DNA from: an uncultured Collinsella sp.
GTDB lineage: Bacteria; Actinomycetota; Coriobacteriia; Coriobacteriales; Coriobacteriaceae
Reading direction: 5' to 3'
Assembly: GCA_958415625.1 (NCBI GenBank)
Contig: CATYZI010000027.1
Span: 1 to 30,787 of the forward strand
Length of the DNA stretch: 30,787 nt
In this document: piece after piece, positions 1 through 7,130 of the stretch
Numbering within the stretch: position 1 is the first letter of the stretch
Layout of the letters: every line of letters starts with the position of its first letter
The notes under the pieces: model-generated
What the model saw: only the letters and a program-made list of their open reading frames with translations
Told to the model about the DNA's origin: nothing
Databases searched by the model: none
Program-made: the position numbers and the translations under genes

Positions 1-31
1 TCTCGGAAGGCACGTGCAGACCTTTCGTCAT
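1..31 (-). CDS. 5' end of a leftward gene, possibly arginine deiminase (partial)
   Basis: On the minus strand an ATG at 31 is preceded by AGGAGG (34-39), which lies only 2 nt from the start, and by a further AAAGG just upstream. It opens ten codons reading MTKGLHVPSE before the window ends. The short peptide resembles the beginning of arginine deiminases, where a beta strand is followed by a conserved Ser-Glu-Ile-Gly, but only the Ser-Glu is inside the window. The existence of a gene start is fairly well supported by the ribosome-binding site. The product name is a guess from ten residues and could be wrong. Confidence 0.4.
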   Translation of the reverse strand, partial: MTKGLHVPSE

Positions 32-165
32 GGCCTCCTACCTTTCTTTCGGGCCTTTCGGCCGAATCTCTCAGCGCCCTTCCATAGCGGACGCTGCTTG
101 CTGACAGCTCTAGTTATATCCAAATTCCACCCGCAATTCCACCTCGCCCCCGAACGGTCAACAAA

Positions 166-310
166 GTGCGATGAACGGTATATCGCACGAGATTCCCCCA
201 TAATGTACTTCGGCGTTCTAAAGTAACTTTTCTAAGGTAAACGCTCTTTTTTCCTAAAAACTATTTGCAATTGCATCTCTAAACTTTTGATTCAGAATTG
301 CATAGCTAAA
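166..310. promoter_or_regulatory. AT-rich upstream region with inverted and direct repeats
   Basis: The 32-580 gap holds no convincing gene and is far more AT-rich between about 215 and 420 than the rest of the window. Three repeat signals are visible. GTGCGAT (166-172) is mirrored by ATCGCAC (182-188). TTCTAAAGTAA (216-226) is repeated as TTCTAAGGTAA (230-240), period 14. AATTGCATnnCTAAA occurs at 269-283 and again at 296-310, period 27. Such arrays commonly mark operators of the flanking promoter. Whether they serve the leftward edge gene or ppk is not determinable here. Confidence 0.35.
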
Positions 311-580
311 TCGGTTTTATGTATATAAATGATGTTTGTTTACGTTTCCGCCTGCATTCAATGATATTCAGCTATCCATCATTCTTATTCACACTTACGT
401 ACCAGTTGAGTGAGGATATAGACCGCTTGCAGACGAGCAGGACGTCAGTCCTATGACTTGTCAGCGTAAGAAGTAGGTAAAGATACCGTTCACGCGATAC
501 GTCCGTGCCAGCGGTCGACTAAATTGAGACAATAGTGATTAGTGTTAGGCTACCGTCCCTTGTGGGGACTGAACGGACAG

Positions 581-2989
581 ATGCATATGCCGAGCAAAAT
601 CGAAAAGAAGCAAGCCGCCGCAAAGCTGCGCAAACCGCCGCGCGACTTCTCGTACACGCAAAACCGAGAGCTCAGCTGGCTACGCTTTGACAACCGCGTG
701 CTCGACGAAGCCTTCGACGAAACCGTTCCGTTATTCGAGCGACTAAAGTTCGTCTCGATCTTCGAGTCCAACCTCGACGAGTTCCTTATGGTGCGCGTGG
801 GCGGCCTGTCCGATCTGGCGGAGCTCAAAAAACAACCTGTCGACAACAAGAGCAATATGACCGCCTCCGAACAGGTCGATGCTGTCATGGCCGAAATGCC
901 CGGGCTCCTTACCCGTTGGGAGTCCATCTTTAAGAGCATCGAGGGCAAGCTCGACACCTTGGGCGTTCACCGCGCCCGCATCGATTCGCTTACGCCCGAG
1001 GAGCGCACCTTTGTAACCCGCTACTTCCAGGCCTACGTGTCACCGGTCATCTCGCCGCTGGTCATCGATCCTCGCCACCCCTTCCCCAACCTGCGCAATG
1101 GCGCGCTCTATCTGGCCTGTGGTCTGGACGGTGCCACCGACGAGGAGAGCCTGCTGGGCCTTATCGAGATTCCCGCCTCGATGAACCGCGTGGTCGAGAT
1201 CCCCTCGCCCACCGGCACCTACTCCTACATCTTGCTCGAGGACGTCATCCTCGCCTGCCTGGACAGCTGCTTTGGCTCCTATAAGCCGCTGGATCGTGCG
1301 CTGATCCGCGTCACCCGCAACGCTGACATCGATCCGGACGGCGAGGGCGTCGAGGAGGAAGAGGACTACCGCCAGCACATGAAGCGCATTCTCAAGAAGC
1401 GCCTGCGCCTGCAGCCGGTAGTGCTCGCGGTCTCGGGATCGCTCGAGAAGGCGACGCTCAAGACTATCCGCAAGGCGCTCGAGCTTTCGCGTCGCTCGGT
1501 CTTTACCTGCGATATCCCGCTCAACCTGGGCTACGTCTTTGGCATTGAGGGCAAGATTCCCGAGCACCTGCGCAACGAGCTGCTCTTTACGCCGTTTAAG
1601 CCGCAGCCCAATCCCACCATCGACATGACCCGCTCCATCCGCGAGCAGGTGCTGCAGCACGACAAGCTGCTCTTCTACCCTTACGAGGCCATGAACCCGT
1701 TCTTGGACCTGGTGCACGAAGCAGCCTACGACCCCGAGTGCATCTCGTTGCGCATCACGCTCTACCGCGTGGCCAAGCAGAGCCGCCTATGCGAGTCGCT
1801 GATCGATGCTGCCGAGAACGGCAAAGAGGTCACGGTGCTCATGGAGCTCCGCGCACGCTTTGACGAGCAGAACAACATCGAGTGGGCCGAGCGCCTGGAA
1901 GAGGCCGGCTGCACCGTCATCTATGGTTCCGAGGGCTTTAAATGCCACTCAAAGATCTGCCAGCTCACCTATCGCGAGGGCATGGCGCTCACCCGCCTAA
2001 CGCTTTTGGGCACCGGCAACTTTAACGAGAAGACGGCCAAACTCTACAGCGACTTTATGCTCATGACAGCCCATCCCGGCATCGGCGAGGACGCCAACCT
2101 GTTCTTCCGCAACCTGTCGCTGGGCAACCTGCGCGGCGACTACCGCTTCCTGGGTGTGGCGCCCGTAGGCCTCAAGCCGCTCATCATGCGCGGGCTTGAC
2201 CGCGAGATCCAGCGCGCCCTTGCCGGCGAGCCCGCCCGCGTGTTCTTTAAGCTCAACTCGCTGACCGACCGCGAGGTTATCGACAAGATCGCCGAGGCAT
2301 CGTGTGCCGGCGTGCGCGTAGACATGATCATCCGAGGCATCTCGTGCCTCAAGCCCGGTGTTCCGGGCAAGACCGAGAACGTGCATGTCCGCTCCATCGT
2401 CGGACGCTTTTTGGAGCACGCGCGCGTCTATGCTTTCGGCGTGGACTCGGACATGATTTACCTGAGCTCGGCAGACATGATGACGCGCAACACCGAGCAC
2501 CGCGTGGAGATTGCCTTCCCCGTGCTCGACCCCACCTGCCGCGCCCTAGTGCACGAGTACATGGGCATGCAGCTGCGCGACAACGTGAAGGCCCGCAGCC
2601 TCACGAGCGACGGCACCTGGGTCCCCGTGGAGCGTGCAGAGGGTGAGAAACCCTTCAACTCACAGGAAGCCCTGCTGGAGCGCGCCTATCGCAACGCCGA
2701 GGCCGCGCCCGGGCCCGTCATTGAGGCGGAACCTGCCTCCGAGGCCGAGCCGCAGCCAGTAGCACCCAAGGTCCAAGAGGTCCAGGCGACCGTCATTGAG
2801 CCCGAGCCTGCACCTGCACCTCAGCCCGATCCGCAGGTCACCAAGCCCGCACCCGAGACGAGCGCCCGTCGCGATAAGCCCGCTGGCAAGACCAAGGCCA
2901 TCGAGCGCCATCGCCCCGGCCGCGTGCGCATGGGCCTGGGTCTGATCGGCCTGGGTCTTAAGACGCTCATTACCGGCAAGACGAAATAG
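581..2989 (+). CDS. ppk1: Polyphosphate kinase (PPK1) with a long C-terminal tail
   Basis: It reversibly transfers the gamma phosphate of ATP to inorganic polyphosphate. The N-terminal domain begins with ELSWLRFDNRVLDEA, typical of PPK1. The two conserved histidines of the phospholipase-D-like C-terminal domains are visible in KCHSKICQL (His codon 1946-1948, the phosphorylated-residue motif) and in LEHARVYAFG (His codon 2417-2419). The frame is open from a GTG at 542, but family similarity starts only after the ATGs at 581 and 587. No start has a strong ribosome-binding site; 581 is chosen, 587 is equally possible. At about 800 residues it is longer than the usual ~690-740. The excess is a Pro/Glu/Ala-rich stretch (about 2700-2870) followed by a basic, Gly/Leu-rich end. 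It stands alone, with its own terminator downstream. Confidence 0.95.
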   Translation: MHMPSKIEKKQAAAKLRKPPRDFSYTQNRELSWLRFDNRVLDEAFDETVPLFERLKFVSIFESNLDEFLMVRVGGLSDLAELKKQPVDNKSNMTASEQVDAVMAEMPGLLTRWESIFKSIEGKLDTLGVHRARIDSLTPEERTFVTRYFQAYVSPVISPLVIDPRHPFPNLRNGALYLACGLDGATDEESLLGLIEIPASMNRVVEIPSPTGTYSYILLEDVILACLDSCFGSYKPLDRALIRVTRNADIDPDGEGVEEEEDYRQHMKRILKKRLRLQPVVLAVSGSLEKATLKTIRKALELSRRSVFTCDIPLNLGYVFGIEGKIPEHLRNELLFTPFKPQPNPTIDMTRSIREQVLQHDKLLFYPYEAMNPFLDLVHEAAYDPECISLRITLYRVAKQSRLCESLIDAAENGKEVTVLMELRARFDEQNNIEWAERLEEAGCTVIYGSEGFKCHSKICQLTYREGMALTRLTLLGTGNFNEKTAKLYSDFMLMTAHPGIGEDANLFFRNLSLGNLRGDYRFLGVAPVGLKPLIMRGLDREIQRALAGEPARVFFKLNSLTDREVIDKIAEASCAGVRVDMIIRGISCLKPGVPGKTENVHVRSIVGRFLEHARVYAFGVDSDMIYLSSADMMTRNTEHRVEIAFPVLDPTCRALVHEYMGMQLRDNVKARSLTSDGTWVPVERAEGEKPFNSQEALLERAYRNAEAAPGPVIEAEPASEAEPQPVAPKVQEVQATVIEPEPAPAPQPDPQVTKPAPETSARRDKPAGKTKAIERHRPGRVRMGLGLIGLGLKTLITGKTK

Positions 2990-3012
2990 TCGTTTGTAGA
3001 AGCAGTTTGTAG

Positions 3013-3057
3013 AAGCGCCCCGCATTTGAGGAAAGCCTCGGATGCGGGGCGCTTTTC
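3013..3057 (+). terminator. Intrinsic terminator of ppk1
   Basis: A perfect 13-bp stem (3013-3025 with 3042-3054) has a smaller GAGG/CCTC stem inside and is followed by TTTT. It lies 23 nt behind the ppk1 stop. Just before it, GTTTGTAGAAGC is duplicated in tandem (2992-3003 and 3005-3016), the second copy entering the stem. Confidence 0.9.
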
Positions 3058-3102
3058 CCTGCTACCATGGTGCGAACAACAACGCGAATGACAGGCAGGA
3101 AT

Positions 3103-4416
3103 ATGAAGCTCACTATAGAATCGATGACCTACGGCGCCGACGGGCTGGCGCACGCCGACAACGGCAAGGCCGTCTTTGTGCAGGGTGCCGTGGCAGGCGA
3201 CACCGTCGAGGCCGAGGTCGTACAGGACGGCAAGTCATTCATGCGCGCCCGCACCACCGAGATTCTGGAGCCAAGCCCCAATCGCATTCAGCCTCCCTGC
3301 CCCTTCGTGGGCATCTGCGGCGGCTGCTCGTGGGGCAATCTCTCACGCACGGCACAGCTCGCCGCCAAGGAGCAAAACCTGCGCTCCACGCTCGAGCGCA
3401 TCGGCAAGTTCGCTCCTGAGCAGGTCGATAAGTTGGTGCAGCCCATCTGCCACACCAAGGACGACTGGGGCTACCGCAATAAAATCGAGCTCGAACCGAC
3501 CATCGTCAACGGTCGCGTGCGTCTTGGCATGCACGGTGTCGACCCCAGCAAAATCGTAACCGTCGATGCGTGCCCGCTGTTCGATAAGCGTTTTCCCAAG
3601 GCGCTCAAATCGGTCGTCGGCGCACTCAACTATCTAAGCGGCAGCCATGACTTGGGACTCGAACGCGTGGGCATTCGCGCATCGCGCCGCACCAAGGCGC
3701 TCGAGGTCGCACTCTGGACGCCCACAGGCTCTTTTCCGCGCTCGCAAGTCTCCCGCGTGCTGGCGGACGCCGCTCATCCCACGAGCATCGTGCGCGTGAT
3801 GAGCAGGGGCGAGAAGAAGGCCCGCCGTGTCTCCAAGGTCGAAATGCTCGCCGGCGAGGGCTCGTGGACCGAGAACATCGCCGAGGGCCAGATGCGCTTG
3901 TCTGCCCCGTCGTTTTTCCAAGTCAACACCAAGGGCGCCGAGATTTTGATTGATCTCGTTATGGACGCCCTCGACCCGCAGGAAGACGAGCTTGCCGTGG
4001 ACCTGTACTGCGGCGCCGGAACCTTTACCCTGCCGCTCGCCCGCCGCTGCGACTTCGTCGCCGCCGTCGAGGCCTACGGCCCGGCCGTGCGCGACCTGCG
4101 CCGTAACCTGGAGATCAACAAGCTCGATAACGTCGACGTCATCGGCGGAGACGCGGTGCGCGAGTTCCCCGACCAGGATGCCGACGTCTTGGTGGTCGAC
4201 CCGCCGCGTGCGGGCTTGGCGCCCGAGGCCATCGACCTCATCGCGAGCACGAGTGCCCGCGATGTCGCCTACGTGAGCTGCGACCCGGCGACTCTGGCCC
4301 GCGACCTCAAGCGCTTTGTCGAGGAGGGCACCTTCTCCCCCGTCAAGATCACGCCGGTCGACCTATTCCCGCAAACCTTCCACTGCGAGACCGTCGTCCA
4401 CCTTAGGCGCAACTAG
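3103..4416 (+). CDS. 23S rRNA/tRNA uracil-5-methyltransferase, RumA/TrmA family
   Basis: SAM-dependent C5-methylation of a uridine in structured RNA. From the chosen start (437 aa) a TRAM RNA-binding domain covers residues 1-56. Four cysteines suited to a [4Fe-4S] cluster follow: Cys66, Cys72 and Cys75 in CPFVGICGGC, and Cys157 in VDACPLF. The Rossmann-type methyltransferase has LYCGAGTFTLPLA (SAM binding), DPPRAGL, and YVSCDPATLARDL with the catalytic cysteine near residue 393. The C-terminal VDLFPQTFHCETVVHL is the family hallmark. The ATG at 3103 is preceded by AGGA and begins the TRAM domain; an in-frame ATG at 3067 would add 12 unconserved residues. The family signature does not tell RlmD-, RlmC- and TrmA-type targets apart, so no symbol is given. 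Confidence 0.93.
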   Translation: MKLTIESMTYGADGLAHADNGKAVFVQGAVAGDTVEAEVVQDGKSFMRARTTEILEPSPNRIQPPCPFVGICGGCSWGNLSRTAQLAAKEQNLRSTLERIGKFAPEQVDKLVQPICHTKDDWGYRNKIELEPTIVNGRVRLGMHGVDPSKIVTVDACPLFDKRFPKALKSVVGALNYLSGSHDLGLERVGIRASRRTKALEVALWTPTGSFPRSQVSRVLADAAHPTSIVRVMSRGEKKARRVSKVEMLAGEGSWTENIAEGQMRLSAPSFFQVNTKGAEILIDLVMDALDPQEDELAVDLYCGAGTFTLPLARRCDFVAAVEAYGPAVRDLRRNLEINKLDNVDVIGGDAVREFPDQDADVLVVDPPRAGLAPEAIDLIASTSARDVAYVSCDPATLARDLKRFVEEGTFSPVKITPVDLFPQTFHCETVVHLRRN

Positions 4417-4457
4417 CCACTTAATCATTGCTCAGAAAAATCATTGGGAAATCGAGC

Positions 4458-4486
4458 GTGGCAAGCGGAGGTCTTCGGGGTATAAG
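4458..4486 (+). promoter_or_regulatory. Putative sigma-70-type promoter of the DJ-1/maf unit
   Basis: GTGGCA (4458-4463, 4 of 6 matches to the -35 consensus) is followed by a 17-bp spacer and TATAAG (4481-4486, 5 of 6). It sits 37 bp before the start codon of the DJ-1 gene, in a 106-bp gap with no terminator visible. Confidence 0.5.
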
Positions 4487-4522
4487 ACGGCTAATTGTAT
4501 GCCGCCTATGAAAGGAACCCTC

Positions 4523-5065
4523 ATGCCCAGCGTTGCCGTTCTCGCCGCCGATGGCTTTGAAACTATTGAATGCTTGACCATGGTCGATGTCATGCGTCGC
4601 GGCGGCGTGCGTGCCACGCTCGTCTCGATCATGCCCACGCGTGAGGTCGTAAGCTCGCTGCAGATCCCCGTGACCTGCGATGCGCTCTTTGATGAGATCA
4701 ACTTTGACGAGTACGACTGCGTCGTGCTGCCCGGCGGCCTGCCCGGTGCCACCAACCTGCGCGCCGATCAGCGCGTCTGCGACGTGGTCTGCGAGTTCGC
4801 CGCGACCAAGCACGTTGCCGCCATCTGCGCCGCCCCGTTTATCCTGGGCGAGCTCGACCTACTCGAGGGGCGCCACGCCACGTGCTTCCCTGGCTTTGAG
4901 AAAAGCTTCCCCGAAGGCGCCTATACCGGCGAGAAGGTTACGCAAGACGGCAACATCATCACCGCCAGCGGCATGGCCCAGTCGCTCCCCTTTGCGCTTG
5001 AGCTGCTGCGTACGCTCGCCGGCGACAAGGCCGTCGAGAAGGTCGCCGAGGGCATTCAGCTATGA
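4523..5065 (+). CDS. DJ-1/PfpI family protein
   Basis: A flavodoxin-like protein of 180 residues in the DJ-1/YajL/ThiJ group, whose members are described as redox-sensing chaperones, glyoxalases or protein/nucleotide deglycases. The nucleophile elbow AAICAAP places the reactive cysteine at residue 102. The paired acid is Glu16, in GFETIECLTMVDVMRR, which aligns with human DJ-1 Glu18 six residues before the shared VDVMRR. The oxyanion PGG motif is at 70-72. The position of DJ-1 His126 (THP) reads CFP here, so that histidine is absent. The start at 4523 is set by AAAGGA six bases upstream; the longer open frame from 4316 overlaps the methyltransferase gene and is not used. The last 4 bases overlap maf, so the two are translationally coupled. 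Confidence 0.9.
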   Translation: MPSVAVLAADGFETIECLTMVDVMRRGGVRATLVSIMPTREVVSSLQIPVTCDALFDEINFDEYDCVVLPGGLPGATNLRADQRVCDVVCEFAATKHVAAICAAPFILGELDLLEGRHATCFPGFEKSFPEGAYTGEKVTQDGNIITASGMAQSLPFALELLRTLAGDKAVEKVAEGIQL

Positions 5066-5643
5066 TTTTGGCTTCGCAATCACCGCGCCGCATCGAGTTG
5101 ATGCGCGAGGCGGGCTATGACATTCGCGTGATTCCCGCAGATATCGACGAAACGCCTTTTGATGGCGAGGCCCCGCTTACGCTCGTTGAACGCTTAGCAC
5201 GCGCCAAAGCCGCCGCCATTGCCGCCGAGCATGCCGAGCCCAACGAACTGACCGTCGCGGCCGATACTATTGTCACCTTCGATGGCAAGATTCTGGGCAA
5301 GCCGGCAACCGAGGACGAGGCGCGCACCATGCTCCGCGAGCTTTCGGGCCGCACGCACCAGGTCGCAACCGGCGTCTGCATTGTTAAAGCCGGCGACGCT
5401 ACAGCTCCGCATGCCGCCGAGAGCCTGTCGTTTGTCGATGTGACCGACGTGACGTTCTATGAGCTTACCGAAGAGCAGATCGAGCGCTATGTTGCCTCCG
5501 GCGAACCCATGGACAAGGCCGGGGCCTACGGCATCCAAGGCACAGGCGGCCGCATGCTTGTGCACGATATTTCGGGTGACTTCTACAACGTGGTGGGCTT
5601 GCCCATCGCTCGCGTCGCACGCGCGATTCAAAAACTCTCGTAA
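5062..5643 (+). CDS. maf: Maf-family nucleotide pyrophosphatase
   Basis: A house-cleaning enzyme that hydrolyses non-canonical or excess nucleoside triphosphates to monophosphates. It is 193 residues, normal for the family. Visible motifs are ILASQSPRRIELM at the N-terminus (Ser and Arg residues of the phosphate site), AADTIV with the catalytic Asp68, LSGRTHQVATGV, and SGEPMDKAGAYGIQG, whose Gln is typical of the dTTP/UTP-preferring YhdE class rather than the YceF class. ATG overlaps the stop of the DJ-1 gene (ATGA), so it needs no ribosome-binding site of its own. Substrate preference is inferred from the motif only. Confidence 0.95.
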   Translation: MILASQSPRRIELMREAGYDIRVIPADIDETPFDGEAPLTLVERLARAKAAAIAAEHAEPNELTVAADTIVTFDGKILGKPATEDEARTMLRELSGRTHQVATGVCIVKAGDATAPHAAESLSFVDVTDVTFYELTEEQIERYVASGEPMDKAGAYGIQGTGGRMLVHDISGDFYNVVGLPIARVARAIQKLS

Positions 5644-5674
5644 TTGCATCTGGCGCTGGGTATCCCCCGGCGCC

Positions 5675-5697
5675 TACAATTTTGCCGTACCGTACGG
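5675..5697 (+). promoter_or_regulatory. Candidate -10 box and adjoining 13-bp palindrome
   Basis: In the 100-bp gap after maf, TACAAT (5675-5680) resembles a -10 box, although no good -35 is correctly spaced. Four bases later CCGTAC-C-GTACGG (5685-5697) is a perfect inverted repeat with one central base, a plausible operator over the transcription start. Further down, CCGGGC and GCCCGG (5706-5720) can form a small hairpin. Confidence 0.3.
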
Positions 5698-5743
5698 ATC
5701 CCGACCGGGCATAAGGCCCGGCGGAAAACCGATAGGAGAAAAC

Positions 5744-6745
5744 ATGGACACACTGCTCGAAGCCATCGATGTTTGCAATGTCGATGGCTTTTGCTTTGGC
5801 AACTATACGGACGAGGAGGCTGGCACCGGCTGCACCGTAATCGTGGCGCCCGAGGGTGCCACCGGCGGCGTTGACGTTCGCGGCGGTGCTCCAGCATCGC
5901 GCGAAACCGACCTGCTGCGACCCGAGAACACCGTCGACAAGGTTCACGCCGTCTGCCTTTCGGGCGGATCGGCCTTTGGTCTCGAGGCTGCAAGCGGCGT
6001 CGCTCGCGAACTCGAGAGCCGCGGCATTGGTCTGCCCGTCGGCCCCACGCAGGTGCCCATCGTGTGCTCCAGCTGTATCTTCGACCTTGCCTTTGGCGAC
6101 CCCACCGTACGCCCCGACATAGAGGCCGGCATCGCCGCCGTGCGCGAGGCACTCGACAACACCCCCACCACGCTCGAGCAAGGCAATGTGGGCGCCGGCA
6201 CCGGTGCCACCGTAGGTAAGCTCATGGGCCCTGCCACCTGCATGAAGGCCGGCCTTGGCACTGCCGCCGTGGCGCTCGGTCCCGTTAAGGTAGGCGCCGT
6301 GGTCTCGGTCAACGCCTGCGGCAACGTTGTCGACCCCCTCACCGGCGAGTGGGTCGCCGGTATGCGTGCCGCAGCCGATAGTGACCAGATCGTCGACATG
6401 GAACTCGCAGCCTTTGCCGCCGCCGGATCCATGCAGATGCCGCTCGACCGCACCAACACCACCATCAGCTGCATCGTCACCAACATGGAGCTCACTAAGG
6501 CCCAGGCCACCAAGGTCTCCCAAATGGCCGCAGACGCCTACGCACACGCCATCCGTCCCACGCACACCACCAACGACGGCGACACCATCTACACCCTCGC
6601 CAGCGGCAAACTGGGCGCCCAGGCAAGCGCCGCCGTTCCCCTAGACCTGCTGGGCATGCTCGCCGTAAGGGCTTTGCAAACCGCCATCGTAAACGGAGCC
6701 AAAACCGCCAAAACCTCCCACGGCATCCCCGGCGCCGCGAAGTAA
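5744..6745 (+). CDS. P1-family (DmpA-like) peptidase
   Basis: A member of the S58/P1 N-terminal-nucleophile peptidases, which mature by self-cleavage and act as aminopeptidases on D- or L-amino acid or beta-peptide substrates. The 333-residue product carries CLSGGSAFGLEAASGV, GNVGAGTGATVGK, and RPTHTTNDGDTIYTLASG, all conserved in the family. Cleavage is expected in the segment DRTNTTISCIVTN (residues 236-247), giving a new N-terminal Thr (239 or 240) as nucleophile; DmpA itself uses Ser at this place, so the Thr assignment is inference. AGGAG six bases before ATG 5744 fixes the start; the open frame reaches back to 5459 inside maf but the extension is not conserved. Substrate unknown. Structured element A begins 12 nt behind the stop. 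Confidence 0.9.
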   Translation: MDTLLEAIDVCNVDGFCFGNYTDEEAGTGCTVIVAPEGATGGVDVRGGAPASRETDLLRPENTVDKVHAVCLSGGSAFGLEAASGVARELESRGIGLPVGPTQVPIVCSSCIFDLAFGDPTVRPDIEAGIAAVREALDNTPTTLEQGNVGAGTGATVGKLMGPATCMKAGLGTAAVALGPVKVGAVVSVNACGNVVDPLTGEWVAGMRAAADSDQIVDMELAAFAAAGSMQMPLDRTNTTISCIVTNMELTKAQATKVSQMAADAYAHAIRPTHTTNDGDTIYTLASGKLGAQASAAVPLDLLGMLAVRALQTAIVNGAKTAKTSHGIPGAAK

Positions 6746-6757
6746 ACTAGCTCGTCC

Positions 6758-6882
6758 GGTTGCCCGGTGGGTCTTGGTTATGTTTGCTGCTCTACAGTCC
6801 TGGCTCGCACGAAGAGCACATTAAGTGCTCTTCGGCTCGTGCGGAACTCGCGACAAACATAACCAAGACCCACCGGGCAACC
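6758..6882 (+). other. Element A: nested-hairpin 3'-UTR element
   Basis: A perfect 29-bp inverted repeat (6758-6786 with 6854-6882) encloses an internal loop and an inner hairpin. The inner stem pairs 6811-6819 with 6825-6833 around ATTAA, and 6806-6810 with 6839-6843 across a 5-nt bulge. The 5' loop contains ACAGTCCTG; the 3' side contains CGTGCGGAACTCG. Both strings recur exactly in element B (16515-16623), and their cores GTCCT and TGCGGAA recur in element C (20100-20230), always in the same orientation to the upstream gene. No T-run follows, so it is not a standard intrinsic terminator. The pairing is directly readable; an RNA role is inference. Confidence 0.85.
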
Positions 6883-7029
6883 TACCAACCAAAATCTTTT
6901 CAGCCCAGGCCCCTGTGTACCGCGCGTCTAAGATCTTCAAATTCAGTTTGCTGACATAACAGACCAAACCAACATGAAGCCCTCGATCATCTGAGGCATA
7001 CGAGCGCGATAAAACTCAATCGATTACGT
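6883..7029. other. Gap without recognisable gene
   Basis: Between element A and the terminator of the polysaccharide operon no open frame with a ribosome-binding site and no repeat stands out. The two flanking genes converge here. Confidence 0.5.
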
Positions 7030-7062
7030 AAAAAATGCCATTCCCAAACCTGGGAATGGCAT
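7030..7062 (-). terminator. Intrinsic terminator of the polysaccharide operon
   Basis: A perfect 12-bp stem (7035-7046 with 7051-7062) has a 4-nt loop. Read leftward it is followed by TTTTTT (7035-7030). It lies 68 nt behind the last operon gene and has no T-run on the other strand, so it is directional. Confidence 0.9.
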
Positions 7063-7130
7063 ATCGGAATGATCAAGATTCGATTCTAAAGACTGGAACA
7101 GCCTCGTCTAAATTGAGAAGTTGGGGCAAA

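Noticed and set aside
14..226. Plus-strand frame of 70 codons at the left edge
   Set aside because: No ribosome-binding site, unnatural composition, and it overlaps the likely leftward gene start and its upstream repeats.
356..372. ATTCA repeats as an arginine-repressor box
   Set aside because: The two ATTCA copies are direct, not the inverted TGAAT/ATTCA arrangement that the ARG box requires.
172..492. TGAACGGTAT at 172-181 and its complement at 483-492
   Set aside because: A 10-base recurrence in a 540-base region is expected by chance roughly one time in four.
6758..6882. Element A as an ordinary intrinsic terminator
   Set aside because: No T-run on either side, and the stem is far longer than usual; the shared internal-loop motif with B and C argues for another role.
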